The notes under the pieces are model-generated. The model saw nothing but the letters and a program-made list of their open reading frames with translations. It made no database searches and was not told the DNA's origin. From contig OX638371.1 of NCBI GenBank assembly GCA_951812925.1, positions 45,296,101 to 45,360,100 of the forward strand: 64,000 bases of DNA, in the 5' to 3' direction. Position 1 is the first letter of the stretch. Each line of letters begins with the position of its first letter. Source of the stretch: Calliopum simillimum (lineage: Eukaryota; Arthropoda; Insecta; Diptera; Lauxaniidae). This document shows positions 46,883-57,896 of this stretch, in pieces. The translations under genes and the position numbers were made by a program.

Positions 46883-47149
46883 TTCTTCGATAATTCTGTC
46901 AATATACATAAGTAATATGTGCTAGTGGTATTTATTTACTCATTTTATTAGTGTTAATTGAATAAGTTTGTTTTCCAAGGTTTAAATGATGGTTTGATCT
47001 TTTTACAGCATTTAGAAACTTTAAATTGAATTATCTCGAAATGCCATTCTTCCGACTTTGAGCGTTAACGCACACAACGCCTCAATTGTACTTTCGTTTA
47101 TGACCGTTTTGTTAATTTTTAGTAGTGAAGGCCCAGAGCTTAAAATATT

Positions 47150-47582
47150 ATATAACCCAAAATCTAACGTTAGGAAATAGCAGCTAAAAAAATACTAAGT
47201 CCTTGAATATAATATGTCTCAACATTAATAGTATATTATCTAACAAAAATGATCTTGATAGACTAATAGAAGTAAAAGATGCAGCATTAGTACTGTTCGG
47301 AAACATGTATTACAGAAGACTTTAGTGTCGGTGAAGTAAACATAGAAACTTATAATACGTTAAGATGTGATTCACACAGTAGGCATACAGGCGGTGTGCT
47401 TATGTTTATTCAAAACATAATTGAATATAGAGTAATTTTAATTAGCACAATAAATAAAAATATTTATACAACTAAAACAATGCGATGTAAAGTGGAGAAT
47501 CGTAGTTTTATACCACTCGCCAAGCTCAAGCGATGCTGATTTTTTAAATTATCTAGATAATATCATAAATGAAGTGTGCGAC
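47150..47582 (+). pseudogene. LINE ORF2 fragment (APE endonuclease domain)
   Basis: In translation, with one frameshift near 47312, it shows NINSILSNKNDLDRLIE, then ITEDFSVGEVNIETYNTLRC, SRHTGGVLMFIQ and, after a further frame change, YHSPSSSDADFLNYLDNIIN. This is the N-terminal APE-type endonuclease of a non-LTR retrotransposon ORF2. It stops abruptly at 47582, where the ACGGATCCG-rich element begins. No reverse transcriptase is found nearby. Confidence 0.75.
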
Positions 47583-48830
47583 CCCAGTGTGCCAAACGGA
47601 CTCGTTTCGAATCCTTAACGGGTTCATATTTTCGTACTTTTTATCCGTTACGGAATCCGTTAAGGATCCGTTACTGATCCGTTTGCGGGAGAGGTTCCTA
47701 AAAAAAGCGAATCGTTTTTTCTACTTTTATGGATCCATTTCGAATACGTAACGTACATCAAAAACGAATTCAAAACGGATTCGCTTTTAATAATGTTAAT
47801 GAGCGAAATCGGTCAACGGACACGCCTACCGCCCATACAAAAAATATATTCGAAATGCAAAAATAAGAGCATTATTTGCAATAACAGAAGCAAAATACAC
47901 ATAAATACTAGGGAAAGTAAGTATAAGCTCTGAGCAAAAACTAGGCGAATTAGGACTAGAGGGCGTGGCACCTCACATATAAACAAAACTTTCAAAATGT
48001 TATACGGAAAGCGTTTTTTGAGATAACCCAACCAAATTACGCTCAAACACTCGGATCTATAAATGCAAGCTATACGCAAGATCTAGGTGAACTCGGACAA
48101 GGGGGCGTGTCACTTCCCATATAAGAAAACGTTTCAAAATTATATAATGAAAGTGTTTTTTGAGATAATCCAACCAAATTTCACTCAAACACGAAGAACA
48201 TTAATTGTTAACTCTGAGCTTAAAGTAGGCGAAGTAGGATTAGAGGGCGTGGCACCTCCCATACAAGCGAAAGTTTCAAAATGCTATATTGAAAGATTTT
48301 TTTCAGAAAACCTAACCGAATTTTACTCAAACACTCAGAACAGTAAATGCAAGCTCTACGCAAAATCAGGGTAAGCTCGAAGGTGAGGGCGTGGCACTTC
48401 CCATATAAGCAATATGTTCTTATACTCTCCTAATAATATACTTGAAATGCAGTGTAGGGTGTTTAGTTTTTGGCCAGGCCAAAGATACCACCCTTACTAG
48501 TTTTTTTTGCTTCTTATTTTATTTTAATTGTTAATAAGCGCATCAAAACGGTTTTTTTCTGTAAATATACAGCATTTTTAAAAGCGAATCCGTTTTGAAT
48601 TCGTTTTTACATATATTTCGGATTCGAAATGAGTCCGTACTGAGAAATTACTCGGGCTCGAATCCTACCATAGGCGGATCGATAATTTTTTTTTCTTTTT
48701 ATTTATTTTTTTTAATCGGGAAAAAGTGCTTCAAAATGTTTTTGTATTTATTTAAACACAGCATTAACATTATTAAGAGCAAATCCGTTTTGAATTCGTT
48801 TATTACTTTAATCGGAAACGTCCCAATTTT
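47583..48830. mobile_element. ACGGATCCG-rich element, copy 2, with nested fly repeat
   Basis: The left part 47583-47803 (CCCAGTGTGCCAAACGGACT, GTTACGGAATCCGTTAAGGA) and right part 48511-48830 (GCGAATCCGTTTTGAATTCG) match 57897-58100 and 58620-58900. Between them (47804-48510) lies a dispersed fly repeat with four GGGCGTGGCACC units, ending GGCCAGGCCAAAG. The right terminus is not clear. Confidence 0.65.
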
Positions 48831-49190
48831 TTTTTTTTTTTGGATTTTTTTCCATTTTTTTATATGGCGATAATACCGCAACATAAAAGAAATAGAAAAA
48901 CGCAAGAAGGATCTGATGCGGTTTTGTTAATATTATATTCATGGTCTAAAGAGTTTGAAGTTTTTTTTCGTTTAAGCCAATTATACTGATAGGGAATTTA
49001 AAAACAAAAAAAGGTGCGGTAGCTCAAATTAACTTAGGTGGCACAGTGTTTCTTCATCCCATTGTATCGTTCTAAATTCCATACAAAGACCTACATTATA
49101 AATTCAGCCCGTACTCTATTATGTGGCATTTTTATATTTTGGAACTTAATGACTATTATATTACACTCGAATAATAAAAAAACGAATACA
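48831..49190. other. intron A-B start, nothing recognised
   Basis: This is AT-rich sequence immediately downstream of the exon A donor. No repeat ends were identified. Confidence 0.35.
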
Positions 49191-49193
49191 TAC

Positions 49194-49326
49194 AATAACT
49201 CCAATATTCGTTCATCATCATTAGTAACACCTAGTGGAAGCAAGTCAAAATTCCAACACTCTTGACAGAAAGCCAATAATATAAGCACATTTATTATTTT
49301 GATTGATGTCATAATGTACATTGAAC
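49194..49326 (-). CDS. Mth-like GPCR exon A: 5'UTR end, start codon, signal peptide
   Basis: The exon follows an acceptor (ctttcag at 49333-49327) and ends at donor GTATGT (from 49193). Coding starts at ATG 49321-49319, and a second in-frame Met lies three codons on. The first 42 residues contain a hydrophobic run (IKIINVLILLAFC), as in a cleaved signal peptide, then a short acidic stretch (TNDDERILEL). The exon ends two bases into a codon, and exon B supplies the third, giving Phe. The signal peptide fits a receptor with an extracellular N-terminus. I chose this exon for the gene because its orientation, phase and content fit. A chance ORF with a good donor remains possible, so it is the least certain of the four exons. 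Transcript data would settle it. Confidence 0.68.
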
Positions 49327-49933
49327 CTGAAAGAATGTAAAAACAAAATTTAGTAACTTTGTGATCTATTATTCACTTTCTAAACACTAAGGTTATTGAT
49401 ATTTTGTGTTATATTAAAACGTTTGAAAGTTATTCTTTCACTGACTCTCAGTATTTTAAAGCAGATTTCTATTTAACGGAGACAATTATATAAGTCTGTT
49501 TATTATAAATAACGTATTTCATTTTAGTGAAATTACATTGAAACAATATTTTCAATTAATCACCTGTATACATTAGCGAAAGTACACATGTTATAAAGGC
49601 TGGTGTTATCTTATCTACATGACGCTTTGGATGATATCATATTTTTCAAAGAAACGCCTTTAGTATATTAATTTTATCATTTAACTGTGTAGACTAGTGA
49701 CGACATGATATTTTGTGTCGAGAATAGAGATTAGTAACTGGAAACATACTTGAACCTGATTTCAGCCCAATATCAAAGGGAGTAAATTTTTGTATGTCAA
49801 GATATTTTCGGCTGCATCCATTACCATTAAAGCCTTAAATATTTATCAATAACAAATTTCGAAAAAAAATTTAATTTTTCAAAAACAAAATTTTGGAAAA
49901 AAAAAAACCGATAGAACCCTAAATACTTACTTT
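49327..49933. other. upstream of exon A, nothing recognised
   Basis: This should be intron, since it ends in a splice acceptor (ctttcag) at 49333-49327. It contains no motif that I can assign. Confidence 0.35.
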
Positions 49934-51212
49934 TAGTGGAGTCAATAAAGCCTTTTAGATGGAAGTCCTCAAGAACAGCTCCGATTTTATGATTTTTTTT
50001 TTTTAAATTTTGTTTTTTTTTTATTTAAAATCAGAAACATTTTGGAGCGCGGTCGGAATTATATAATTTTTTAAACAATATTTAAAAAAGTTATGTTTTC
50101 ATAAAAAAAATTTAAAAAAAAAAATACAACAAACATAAATCAAAATAGTTATTTATATGTATTCTAAATCCGAATCTGGCATTAGAATTGCTGTATCTTA
50201 AATGGTTTCTGAGATATCTTCTCTTTTTATGGGATCTAAAATTGTGTATAGAAGAACTGTTGTCATGTTTTTCTCAAGAACGGCTTAAGCGATTTCAATG
50301 AAACTTTGGAAAATGATACGCCTTAGCATATACTAAGAAATGAAATAGACTTCGACTTAGTATATACTAGTGAAGAGGCGTGGCACCGCCCCAAACTTTT
50401 AATTTGATTTAGTCATATCTTTTGAACCATATAAAATTTTTTGATGAAAATTAGTACACATCTACTGACTGTCAATGCCTTACAATGTGCGAAATCAAAA
50501 AAGTTCCACGCCCACTTTCTAACCATTGAAACTTTTGTTTTTCATCAAAATCTGTATTCGAGTAATATTTAAATCAAAATTTTCAATGGTGAATAAGTGG
50601 GCGTGGCACTTTTCCGATTTCGCCCAATTTTTGCCCATTATAAGGCATTGACAGCCAGTAGCTGTGTACTAATTTTGCATCAAAAAATTTTATATGGTTC
50701 AAAAGATATGACCAAATCAAATTAAAAGTTTGGGGCGGTGCCACTCCTCTTCACTAGTATTTACTAAGTCAAAGCCTTTATCATTCTTTACTATATGCTA
50801 ATGAGTATCATTTTCCAAATTTCATTAAAATCGCTTAAGCCGTTCTTGAGAAAAACATGACAACAGTTTTTATATACACAATTTTAGACCCAATAAAAAG
50901 AGAATATATCTCAGAAACCATACAAGATACAGTAATTGTAAAGCCAGATTCAGATTTAAAATTGCCAAATACATACCTATAAAATGGCTATTTTGATTTT
51001 TGTTTGTTGTATTTTTTTCCAATTTTTTTTTTATGAAAACATAAATTTTTTAAATATTGTTTAAAAATTTATATAATTCCGACCGCGCCCCAAAAATATT
51101 TCTGTTTTTAAATAAAAAAAAAAACAAAATTTAAAAAAAAAAATCATCAAAATCGGAGCTGTTCTTGAGGACTTCCTCATTTTGCCCGTTTTTGGCTTCA
51201 TTGACTCCACTA
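49934..51212. mobile_element. 1.28-kb palindrome
   Basis: Arms of ~560 bp are centred near 50573: TAGTGGAGTCAATAAAGCC at the left against GGCTTCATTGACTCCACTA at the right, and CTTGAGAAAAACATGACAAC with its complement further in. The loop region has AAGTGGGCGTGGCAC-type sequence. No coding content. Confidence 0.85.
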
Positions 51213-51261
51213 CTCAATTAAATTTACAAATATTTCTCTAATTTCTTCTAACTTAATAGAT

Positions 51262-52010
51262 ATGAATTCGCCTACAGTATCCTCAGTAGTAGATATTAAC
51301 TCTCCTGCACCTCCAGTTGAGCAGATAGAAGCTCCCAAAAAGACTTCTACTGATTCTGCTGAAGCCGTGTCTATGGCCAAATCTTTTTCCACTCAGATTC
51401 AGCCTCCTAAATCACTTTCATCAGTTCAAAATGATGTGCCTTTTAATGAAGTTGTTAAGGTTCATGGTCAAACTGCTAGTTCTTCTGGTCCCTCAACTTT
51501 TCATACTGTCGCTGCTGATGTTTCTTCTTGCCCTTCAACGGACATTGCGGATCCTGGTCAAACTACTGCTAGTTCTTCTGGTACCTCAACTGTGGCTGCT
51601 TGTGGTTCTTTCGGCTCTTCAACTGTCATTGCTACTGGTGCTGTTTCTAAAAACTGATAGCTCTTCCTTCAATGATATCACTTTTCATCTCGCGCTTAGC
51701 TGCTGATACTAATGCGGCAGATGTTTTGCATCACTTTAGCTCCCAGTTGCAGCAACCTAACATAAAAGTTAATGTTGTAAAATTTAATTTCTCTCATGAA
51801 AGGGTTACATCCTCGTTTCGCATAACTTTGCCACCTAATATATTTGAAAAGTTACTTGATCACTTATTTTGGCCTAATAATGTAGTACTTCATGACTTCA
51901 TTTCGCGTTCAAATCCTAATATACAAAACACGAAATCAAAGAGTCATACTTCGTCAAATAAACCACAGGAGACTTCTCTGCTTCCCAAAGGTTCGGCTTC
52001 AAAAAACTAA
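51262..52010 (+). pseudogene. LINE ORF1 (CR1/Jockey-like), frameshifted
   Basis: A Ser/Thr/Pro-rich N-terminal part (51262-51657) is followed, after a frame change near 51657-51672, by LFISRLAADTNAADVLHHF, VNVVKFNFSHERVTSSFRIT and LLDHLFWPNNVVLHDFISRS (to 52010). The second part resembles the RNA-binding, RRM-like C-terminal region of ORF1 proteins of CR1/Jockey-type non-LTR elements (LF.SRL..DT...D; SSFR.T.P; WP..V.V.DF). Position and strand fit ORF1 just upstream of the ORF2 fragment at 52027. The frame break makes it non-functional. The exact clade is uncertain. Confidence 0.65.
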
Positions 52011-52026
52011 TTGGGTTTAACATACT

Positions 52027-52305
52027 CTATTAAAACGTTAGAGGCTTAAACACTAAACTTAATAATATCTACATTAAAAGTAGTGGACTTGAATACGTCA
52101 TTTGTTTAACTGAAAATTGGCTAAAACCCAATACTTTAAATACTGAAGTTTTTGATAGTAATTTTGTTTTATACCGTAAAGATAGAAATGATATTCTTAA
52201 TAATTTCTCCAATGATGGTGGCGTTTTAATTGCCGTATCTTCAAACCTATTATCCCAAGAAATTATCTTGCAGGAAGCCTTAGATATCGAATTTTGTATA
52301 TAAGT
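52027..52305 (+). pseudogene. LINE ORF2 start (APE endonuclease), truncated
   Basis: It reads NVRGLNTKLNNI, then GLEYVICLTENWLKP, VLYRKDRND and GGVLIAVSSNLL. This is the opening of an APE-type endonuclease (QNVRGL.TK; LTETWL; GGGVL.AV). A stop replaces the residue before NVRGL, no start codon remains and the frame ends about 90 codons in. With 51262-52010 this is a 5' piece of one LINE; this element differs in sequence from the one at 47150. Confidence 0.8.
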
Positions 52306-52309
52306 TTGT

Positions 52310-52930
52310 ATATTACTTGTTCATATTGTTGTGCGTGTATAATTACACAGTGCGACACATGAAAAGTGAACTAAAATCCGTTATAAGGCGTCGAAGTACT
52401 CGCCGAAACAAGTAATTCTGCCAGAGCGTTTTGCAAAGTTGACTCATATAAGGATTTTATGGTCATTTTTGCGATTTTAAGGCACTAGATGAATTTTTTT
52501 CGGTTAAGTTTGCTTGGCATTTTTTTTTCTTCTACACAATAGCTACAACATTGCTGAAGTCATCAAAACAATATCTCGGTTCGTTACCGAGATATAGCCA
52601 TATGAAAAAATCGAAAAATCGCTCAAAGTTGCAATTTTCAGCTGGATAATTATAATTATAATGCTGAAAATTGCAACTTTTTGCCTCAAATTGAATTTTG
52701 AGCGATTTTTCGATTTTTTCATATGGAGATATAGCCATGGAGATATAGCCATATGAATGACTTGAAAAATGTTGCACTGTGTTATTTTACATCACGCCAC
52801 TGTACTAATAAATTAGTAGGTACTAAAAGTTAACGTCGTTCTATGTACATGCGTACGTTGCTTTGTGCAGTGGGTGTACGCTTGTATGTACAATGAACGC
52901 ACACGCGTACAACAAGTGGAGCATACCTCT
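52310..52930. repeat. small palindrome with TTGCAATTTTCAGC core
   Basis: AAAAAATCGAAAAATCGCTC and AAAGTTGCAATTTTCAGC at 52604-52643 are inverted at 52663-52722 around a TATAATTATAAT centre (~52655). GAGATATAGCCATATGAA repeats lie outside. A short hairpin element; the rest holds nothing I recognise. Confidence 0.55.
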
Positions 52931-52931
<1 letters not shown>

Positions 52932-52969
<38 letters not shown>

Positions 52970-52970
52970 A
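52932..52970. repeat. (TTG)n microsatellite
   Basis: About 12 TTG units; on the minus strand it translates as poly-Asn, which explains the frame at 52841-53029. Confidence 0.95.
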
Positions 52971-53445
52971 TTCGTATTAACTTTAGTTAAAGTTAATTTA
53001 GGGATAACATGTTGATTTATAATTCTCATTATGTTTATAACTTTTAAGTATTAATCCATCTTGTATGACATTAGATAAGAATAATTAAAAACTACAACTT
53101 TTATTAAACCTACGGATTTTTAATTGGAAATCTTTTTGAAAGTCTTAGCCTACTTTGCTGTATCTATAGCAAGTGGTTAAGCCAGCTTGTTGCACAGCTG
53201 TGTAGAATAGGCAGGGCTTTTAAATCATTTTAAAAATCCAAACTTTTTACATGGCGATCCTGCGAACGTCGCGCATAGAAAAATTAATATAAAAAATAAA
53301 GTTTTTTACGTGAATTTCAAATCGTGAACAAAATTTTCTGCTGAAGTCGGGTTTTGAACTAAAAAGTTTATTTTATTCCCGTGATTTTTCAAAATAAAAT
53401 TATTCTTCTCGACGCGAAATAAAAATAATTTTTTTAAAAAAATAA

Positions 53446-53678
53446 ATGCATCCAGAATTAAAAAGAGCTTTGGCTGAAAATCCAAAAGCTGAGGTCCAGA
53501 ACCTATCGAACCATACCTGAAGAGGTTAGAAAAAATTACATCAAGGGAGTCATCGCAAGCATCATCAGAGTCATCATCGCCTATCAAAAAGAAAACTAGA
53601 CGTGTAGGTGTGAAAAACTTCCTGCAACGGCGCAGCAAGACACTTTTTGATGAGGCCAACTCAAATCCACCGCCATAA
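53446..53678 (+). pseudogene. unrecognised coding-like fragment, C-terminal end
   Basis: An ATG at 53446 opens MHPELKRALAENPKAEVQ (stop at 53518). In the next frame, 53493-53678 gives about 61 residues, EPYLKRLEKITSRESSQASS then SPIKKKTRRVGVKNFLQRRS, ending at TAA 53676-53678. The composition (Ser-rich, then basic KKKTRR, then a hydrophilic tail) looks like a real protein C-terminus rather than random AT-rich sequence. The frame change suggests a broken gene or retrocopy; an acceptor at AG 53492 is an alternative. An ATAAAAT-like signal follows near 53692. I do not recognise the family. The 173-codon frame on the opposite strand is its shadow. Confidence 0.4.
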
Positions 53679-54084
53679 AAAAAGTTTGAATAAAATATGA
53701 AGCTAAAATAGTATATAAAATGCAAAAAATGAACTATAAGTGCAAAAAATATATAAAAAAAACATAATTTAAAATCATCTTTATAACATCTTGTGACAAC
53801 GAAAGTCGGAAACCTCGTTTTCGACACACAAAAACATTTTTTAAGTTATAGTTTTTTTATATGTATTACTTTTTCACTATAAAAGTTTAAGTTTAAGTTG
53901 GAAAAAAATATTTATGGCTAAGGTTAGAAAAAAACCCATAATTTATTTTATTATTATTATTTTACTTATATTTTTCTTTTTATGATAACGAAACTGAATT
54001 CTAATTAAAAAATAACAAAAACCCAAAAAAATAGAAAAAAGGAAAATGTATTACTGAATAAGTACTTTATTCATAAGATAAAAT

Positions 54085-55413
54085 GCAACACTGAGAAATG
54101 TCATGTGAACGGGCCCAAGACATTTTTAATATCAACGGCAACCTTGAACGATGTGACAACTGTGTCAACCAAAACAGCTGATTGTCATTTCACACTTCGC
54201 CAAAGTGAATCAAGAATTATAAAAGAACGAGCTGAAGTGGATTCTTGGTTAGTCGATCGTCGAGTTTCACTCAGGCAACATCAACAGCTGCAGCTACAGA
54301 GTTCAGGTAATATTTTATTTTTGTCAAAGACTTTGGACCAACGCGACGATTATTGTGACCACGAGCGGTTATCTGCATAATAGCAGGGCGCTGCGGGTGC
54401 GCACAGATTACGACGAAAAATCACGAACAAACGCGACACCGCTCTTGTTAAGTTGTGGACACAAGCAGTTAGCTGCGTAATAGCAGGGCACTACAGGTGG
54501 AAGCCGGTTTGCAAAACAAACAGACGCGACACCCCTCTTGTTAAGTTGTGGACACGAGCGGTTAACTGCGTAATAGCAGGGCACTGCGGGTGGAAGCAGG
54601 TTTGCAAAGCTAACAGACGCGACACCCCCCTTGTTAAGTTGTGGACACGAGCGGCTAACTGCGTAATAGCAGGGCACTGCAGGTGAAAGCAGGTTTACAA
54701 AACGAACTGACGCGACACCCCTATTGTTTAGTTGTTGACACGAGCGGTTAACTACGTAATAGCAGGGATGCAGGTTACATTCAAACGCAGCAAAACGACG
54801 CGACGTTCTTTTTGTGTGTATGAATGTAGACACGAGCGGCTAGATATACGGAGAGACCAATACTAACGACACATGACAAAGTTGTACAACCACCGAAAGA
54901 GTGACAACAAATCGACGCGACGTTCTTTTTGTGTGTATGACTGTAGACACGAGCGGCTAACTGCGTCAGGGCAGAGCACTGCGGGTGAATACGAGATCAC
55001 GAGCAAAATTACACTAATGACACAAGACAAAAGACTAAGAGCAAATATACGGAAAGACCAATACTAACGACACATGACAAAGTTGTACAACCACCGAAAA
55101 AGTGGCGATAGCGTGACATCGCGCGACACGGCAGCAGAGCAGCCAAGACAATAGGAGAAGATCCAGAGCAGCAGCGAGAGCGGAACATACAGCGATGGAG
55201 AATAAAACTAAAAAAAAAAAATAAAATGAAACTAAACTAAGAAACAAAGAAAGAGAGAAAACAAATGAAATAAAACGAATTGTGTAACGTCAAATTACGC
55301 GTGTGTTTTTGCTCTATGAGCTAAGGATATTAGTGAAGGGTTTTCCATTTATCATTTGTTCAGCCAAGGTCTATGCGAATATAAATTTTGTGTAGGCGAA
55401 CCTGTGGACGCCG
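54085..55413 (+). other. probable 5' LTR/leader region of the gypsy-like element
   Basis: This GC-richer segment is collinear with 59818 onward if the inserted Transib-like element is removed. It has TATAAAAG at 54221 and a ~92-bp tandem array, then an AC-rich leader (AAGACAATAGGAGAAGATCC). The LTR boundaries and primer-binding site were not identified, so the assignment is by position and base composition. Confidence 0.35.
54420..54990. repeat. ~92-bp tandem array (CGCGACACC units)
   Basis: About six units start ACGCGACACCCC at roughly 54434, 54528, 54619, 54711, then GACGCGACGTT at 54800 and 54916. They share TTGTTAAGTTGTGGACACGA, GCGGTTAACTGCGTAATAGC and AGGGCACTGCGGGTG. Both strands are open across it (54408-54833 minus, 54453-54686 plus), a by-product of the repeat. 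Confidence 0.85.
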
Positions 55414-55784
55414 CACAGTGATGCGATTAGTACATGCTAGACGGAAAAAACTATTTTTTTTGCAGTATTTTATGTTTTAGGTATGGGAAAGTACAAAAAA
55501 AAATATTTCAGAATTTTTGGACAAGTGGGTGTGGCACCTCCCATACAACTTATTTACATTTTGGCCTATATCTTAAAAACGGAACGACCAATGGTTACAA
55601 AATTTTAAGTGTATAAGTTGTATGTAGTTTCTTAAATTTATGAAAAATTTCAGCACGATTGGACAAGTGGGCGTGGTACCTCCCATACAACTGAAAAAAA
55701 AATTGAACCATAACTAACGAAAAAATCTGCAATAACGAAATTTTAAGTAGACGTGTAATATTAGCTATGGGCTAGTTTGTATGG

Positions 55785-57120
55785 ACATTTTTAAAAATTA
55801 GCTTTTTATACCTTGCGGTGGTTTTTATGTGAGGTTTGATGTAAAAGTAAGTGAGCCAAAATTTGGAGGGGGTGGGGTGGGTCTAACCCTTGCCGGATTT
55901 GAGTCAAAGTTCACCAAACATACTTACCCCCTATCTCTACCCCTAAGGGTCGCTCCCATATAAGTCTTCATTTTCATGACATTTTTATAAAATCGACCTC
56001 CACCACCCCCAGGCTGCCCCTACATTGTTCAAATGTATGAACTACCCCATTATTTTTTTCACCCCATCATTTTCCCGAAACATTCTTACCCCCCATCTCC
56101 ATCCCCTGGGGGTGCTCCCATACAAAAATACTCATATAAGTATATGTTAATTAATAAACATTTTTGTTCTCATCACCCCTGCCCCCATAGTGCTACTTAG
56201 GAAGGTAAAATGTATAACCGACCCCCATTAATTTTTCCAGCCCGACAATTTTACTAATCAAACTTGCCCTCTATCTCCGTCCTTTACCTTTAATCGGATG
56301 GTACGATCGGCACACCCAGTAACTGCTCGTTTCCGTCATACATGATACGCGTTTTTTTTTTTTTTTTAATTCAAAACCACTTTAACTGTGTCAATTAATT
56401 TTTGTAATAGAACCAATATTAGTACACCAGTATAAAGTCGCACCCCGGACCACTTTTGTATGAGAGCACCCCTAGAGGGCGGAGATAGAGGGCAAGTATG
56501 TTTAGTAAAATTGTCAGGCTGGAAAAAATAATAGGGGTCGGTCATACATTTTACCTTCGTAAGTAGCACTATGGGGGCAGGGGTGATGAGAACAAAAATG
56601 TTTATTAATTAACATAAATATGAGTATTTTTGTATGGGAGCACCCCTAGGGGATGGAGATGGGGGGTAAGAATGTTTCGGGAAAATGATGGGGTGAAAAA
56701 AATAATGGGGGTAGTTCATACATTTGAACAATGTAGGGGCAGCCTGGGGGTGGTGGAGATCGATTTTATAAAAATGTCATGAAAATGAAGACTTATATGG
56801 GAGCGACCCTTAGGGGTAGAGATAGGGGGTAAGTATGTTTGGTGAAAATGTTGGGGTAGAAAATATAATGGGGGTTAGTCATACATTCTATGCCTGTAAG
56901 TATAACTGGTTTGCAGTTAGAAGCTTTTTTCAAAATTTTACCCCCGAAAGTCGAACTTTGACTCAAATCCGGCAAGGGTTAGACCCACCCCACCCCCTCC
57001 AAATTTTGGCTCACTTACTTTTTCATCAAACCTCACATAAAAAACCACCGCAAGGTATAAAAAGTTAATTTTTAAAAATGTCCATACAAACTAGCCCATA
57101 GCTAATATTACACGTCGAAA
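55785..57120. mobile_element. ~1.3-kb palindrome inside the Transib-like element
   Basis: Arms ~55760-56330 and ~56480-57115 are inverted copies (GGGGTGGGGTGGGTCTAACC against its complement; GTCCATACAAACTAGCCCAT on the outer right, complement on the outer left), centred near 56440. The arms are unusually C/G-rich for this window (CACCCC / GGGGGTAAGT tracts). Confidence 0.85.
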
Positions 57121-57896
57121 AATTATTACTAAGCCCATAGCTAGTGTAATATTTGATTTCTAAGGCACTAATAATATTAATAATATTAATATAAAAAATA
57201 ATATGAGTATAATAAATAATATTAATATAATAATAAAGCTAAGCAAGTATCAGTGATAATATTTGATAATTTTGGAGGGGACCTTTTTTACTCTTCAGAA
57301 AGTACTTTTTCGGTTGCGAGAGTACTTTTTAATAACATGATTAAATAAGCTTTTGTTTTGTTGCTGACGCAAATATATATTTCAGTTTTATTATATAAAA
57401 AAAAATAACAAAACAATAAACAAAGGACTTAAAAAAAAAATATATGAGGATTTATTTCATATCCATGTAAATAAATAACAATGTTTATATCATATACTTC
57501 ATATCATTTATAATAAGTTTTATTATTTATACTTTTTATTTTTTATACATATTTATACTATTTATATAATTAAATATAATTTATTTATACTATTTTAATG
57601 TATTAATGATATTTATTGCTTTTCTCGGGCTATCTACGTTTATTTTTTATAATTTTTATTTCTATAATTGATTTTTTTTTTCTGTGTATTAACATAACGT
57701 GTTGTGTTTGTTATATTACCCGGATTTGAGCTCAAAGTAATGAAATTACCCAAAAACCATTCAAAATATTTTGAAAAATATTCGGAACCTGGATTTGAAA
57801 TTTAATTTAATAGCATTTTTAGGACAATCAAATAGGTTGAAAAAAAATACAATGTCAAGTTGCGCACTTAGGCGCTCCTAGTGCTTAAAGTAGACA
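57121..57896. other. AT-rich interior of the Transib-like element
   Basis: ATTAATATAATAT runs lie at 57160-57240. The last ~45 bp (TGCGCACTTAGGCGCTCCTA, GTGCTTAAAGTAGACAT) recur at 59318-59366 as a direct repeat. No genes. Confidence 0.5.

Larger units (their letters stand above)
5602..49326 (-). other. methuselah-like GPCR locus (partial, 4 exons seen)
   Basis: This is the extent of one host gene within the window, assembled from four coding exons listed separately. Each junction has GT..AG sites, and the reading phase is conserved: 2 nt + 1 nt at all three junctions, with 1 nt left over at the last donor. The introns are 49193-29155 (20,039 bp), 28848-15097 (13,752 bp) and 14634-5766 (8,869 bp), nearly all made of transposons and foldbacks. 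The assembled part is about 353 residues: signal peptide, Cys-rich ectodomain, TM1-TM4. Family knowledge: Methuselah-like receptors are insect class-B-related GPCRs with a Cys-rich ectodomain and 7 TM segments. The last exons (TM5-TM7, tail) lie left of position 1 or were not found between 1 and 5600. Exon A is preceded by a splice acceptor, so a 5' non-coding exon and the promoter lie beyond 49326. The ligand and the exact orthologue cannot be read from this sequence. Confidence 0.85.

Noticed and set aside
53306..53827. 173-codon minus-strand open frame
   Set aside because: It is Phe/Leu-rich, reads through AT-rich DNA and is antisense to a better coding-like fragment on the plus strand.
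54408..54833. 141-codon minus-strand frame with a repeating Cys/Tyr/Asn pattern
   Set aside because: It is a by-product of the 92-bp tandem array; the other strand is open for the same reason.
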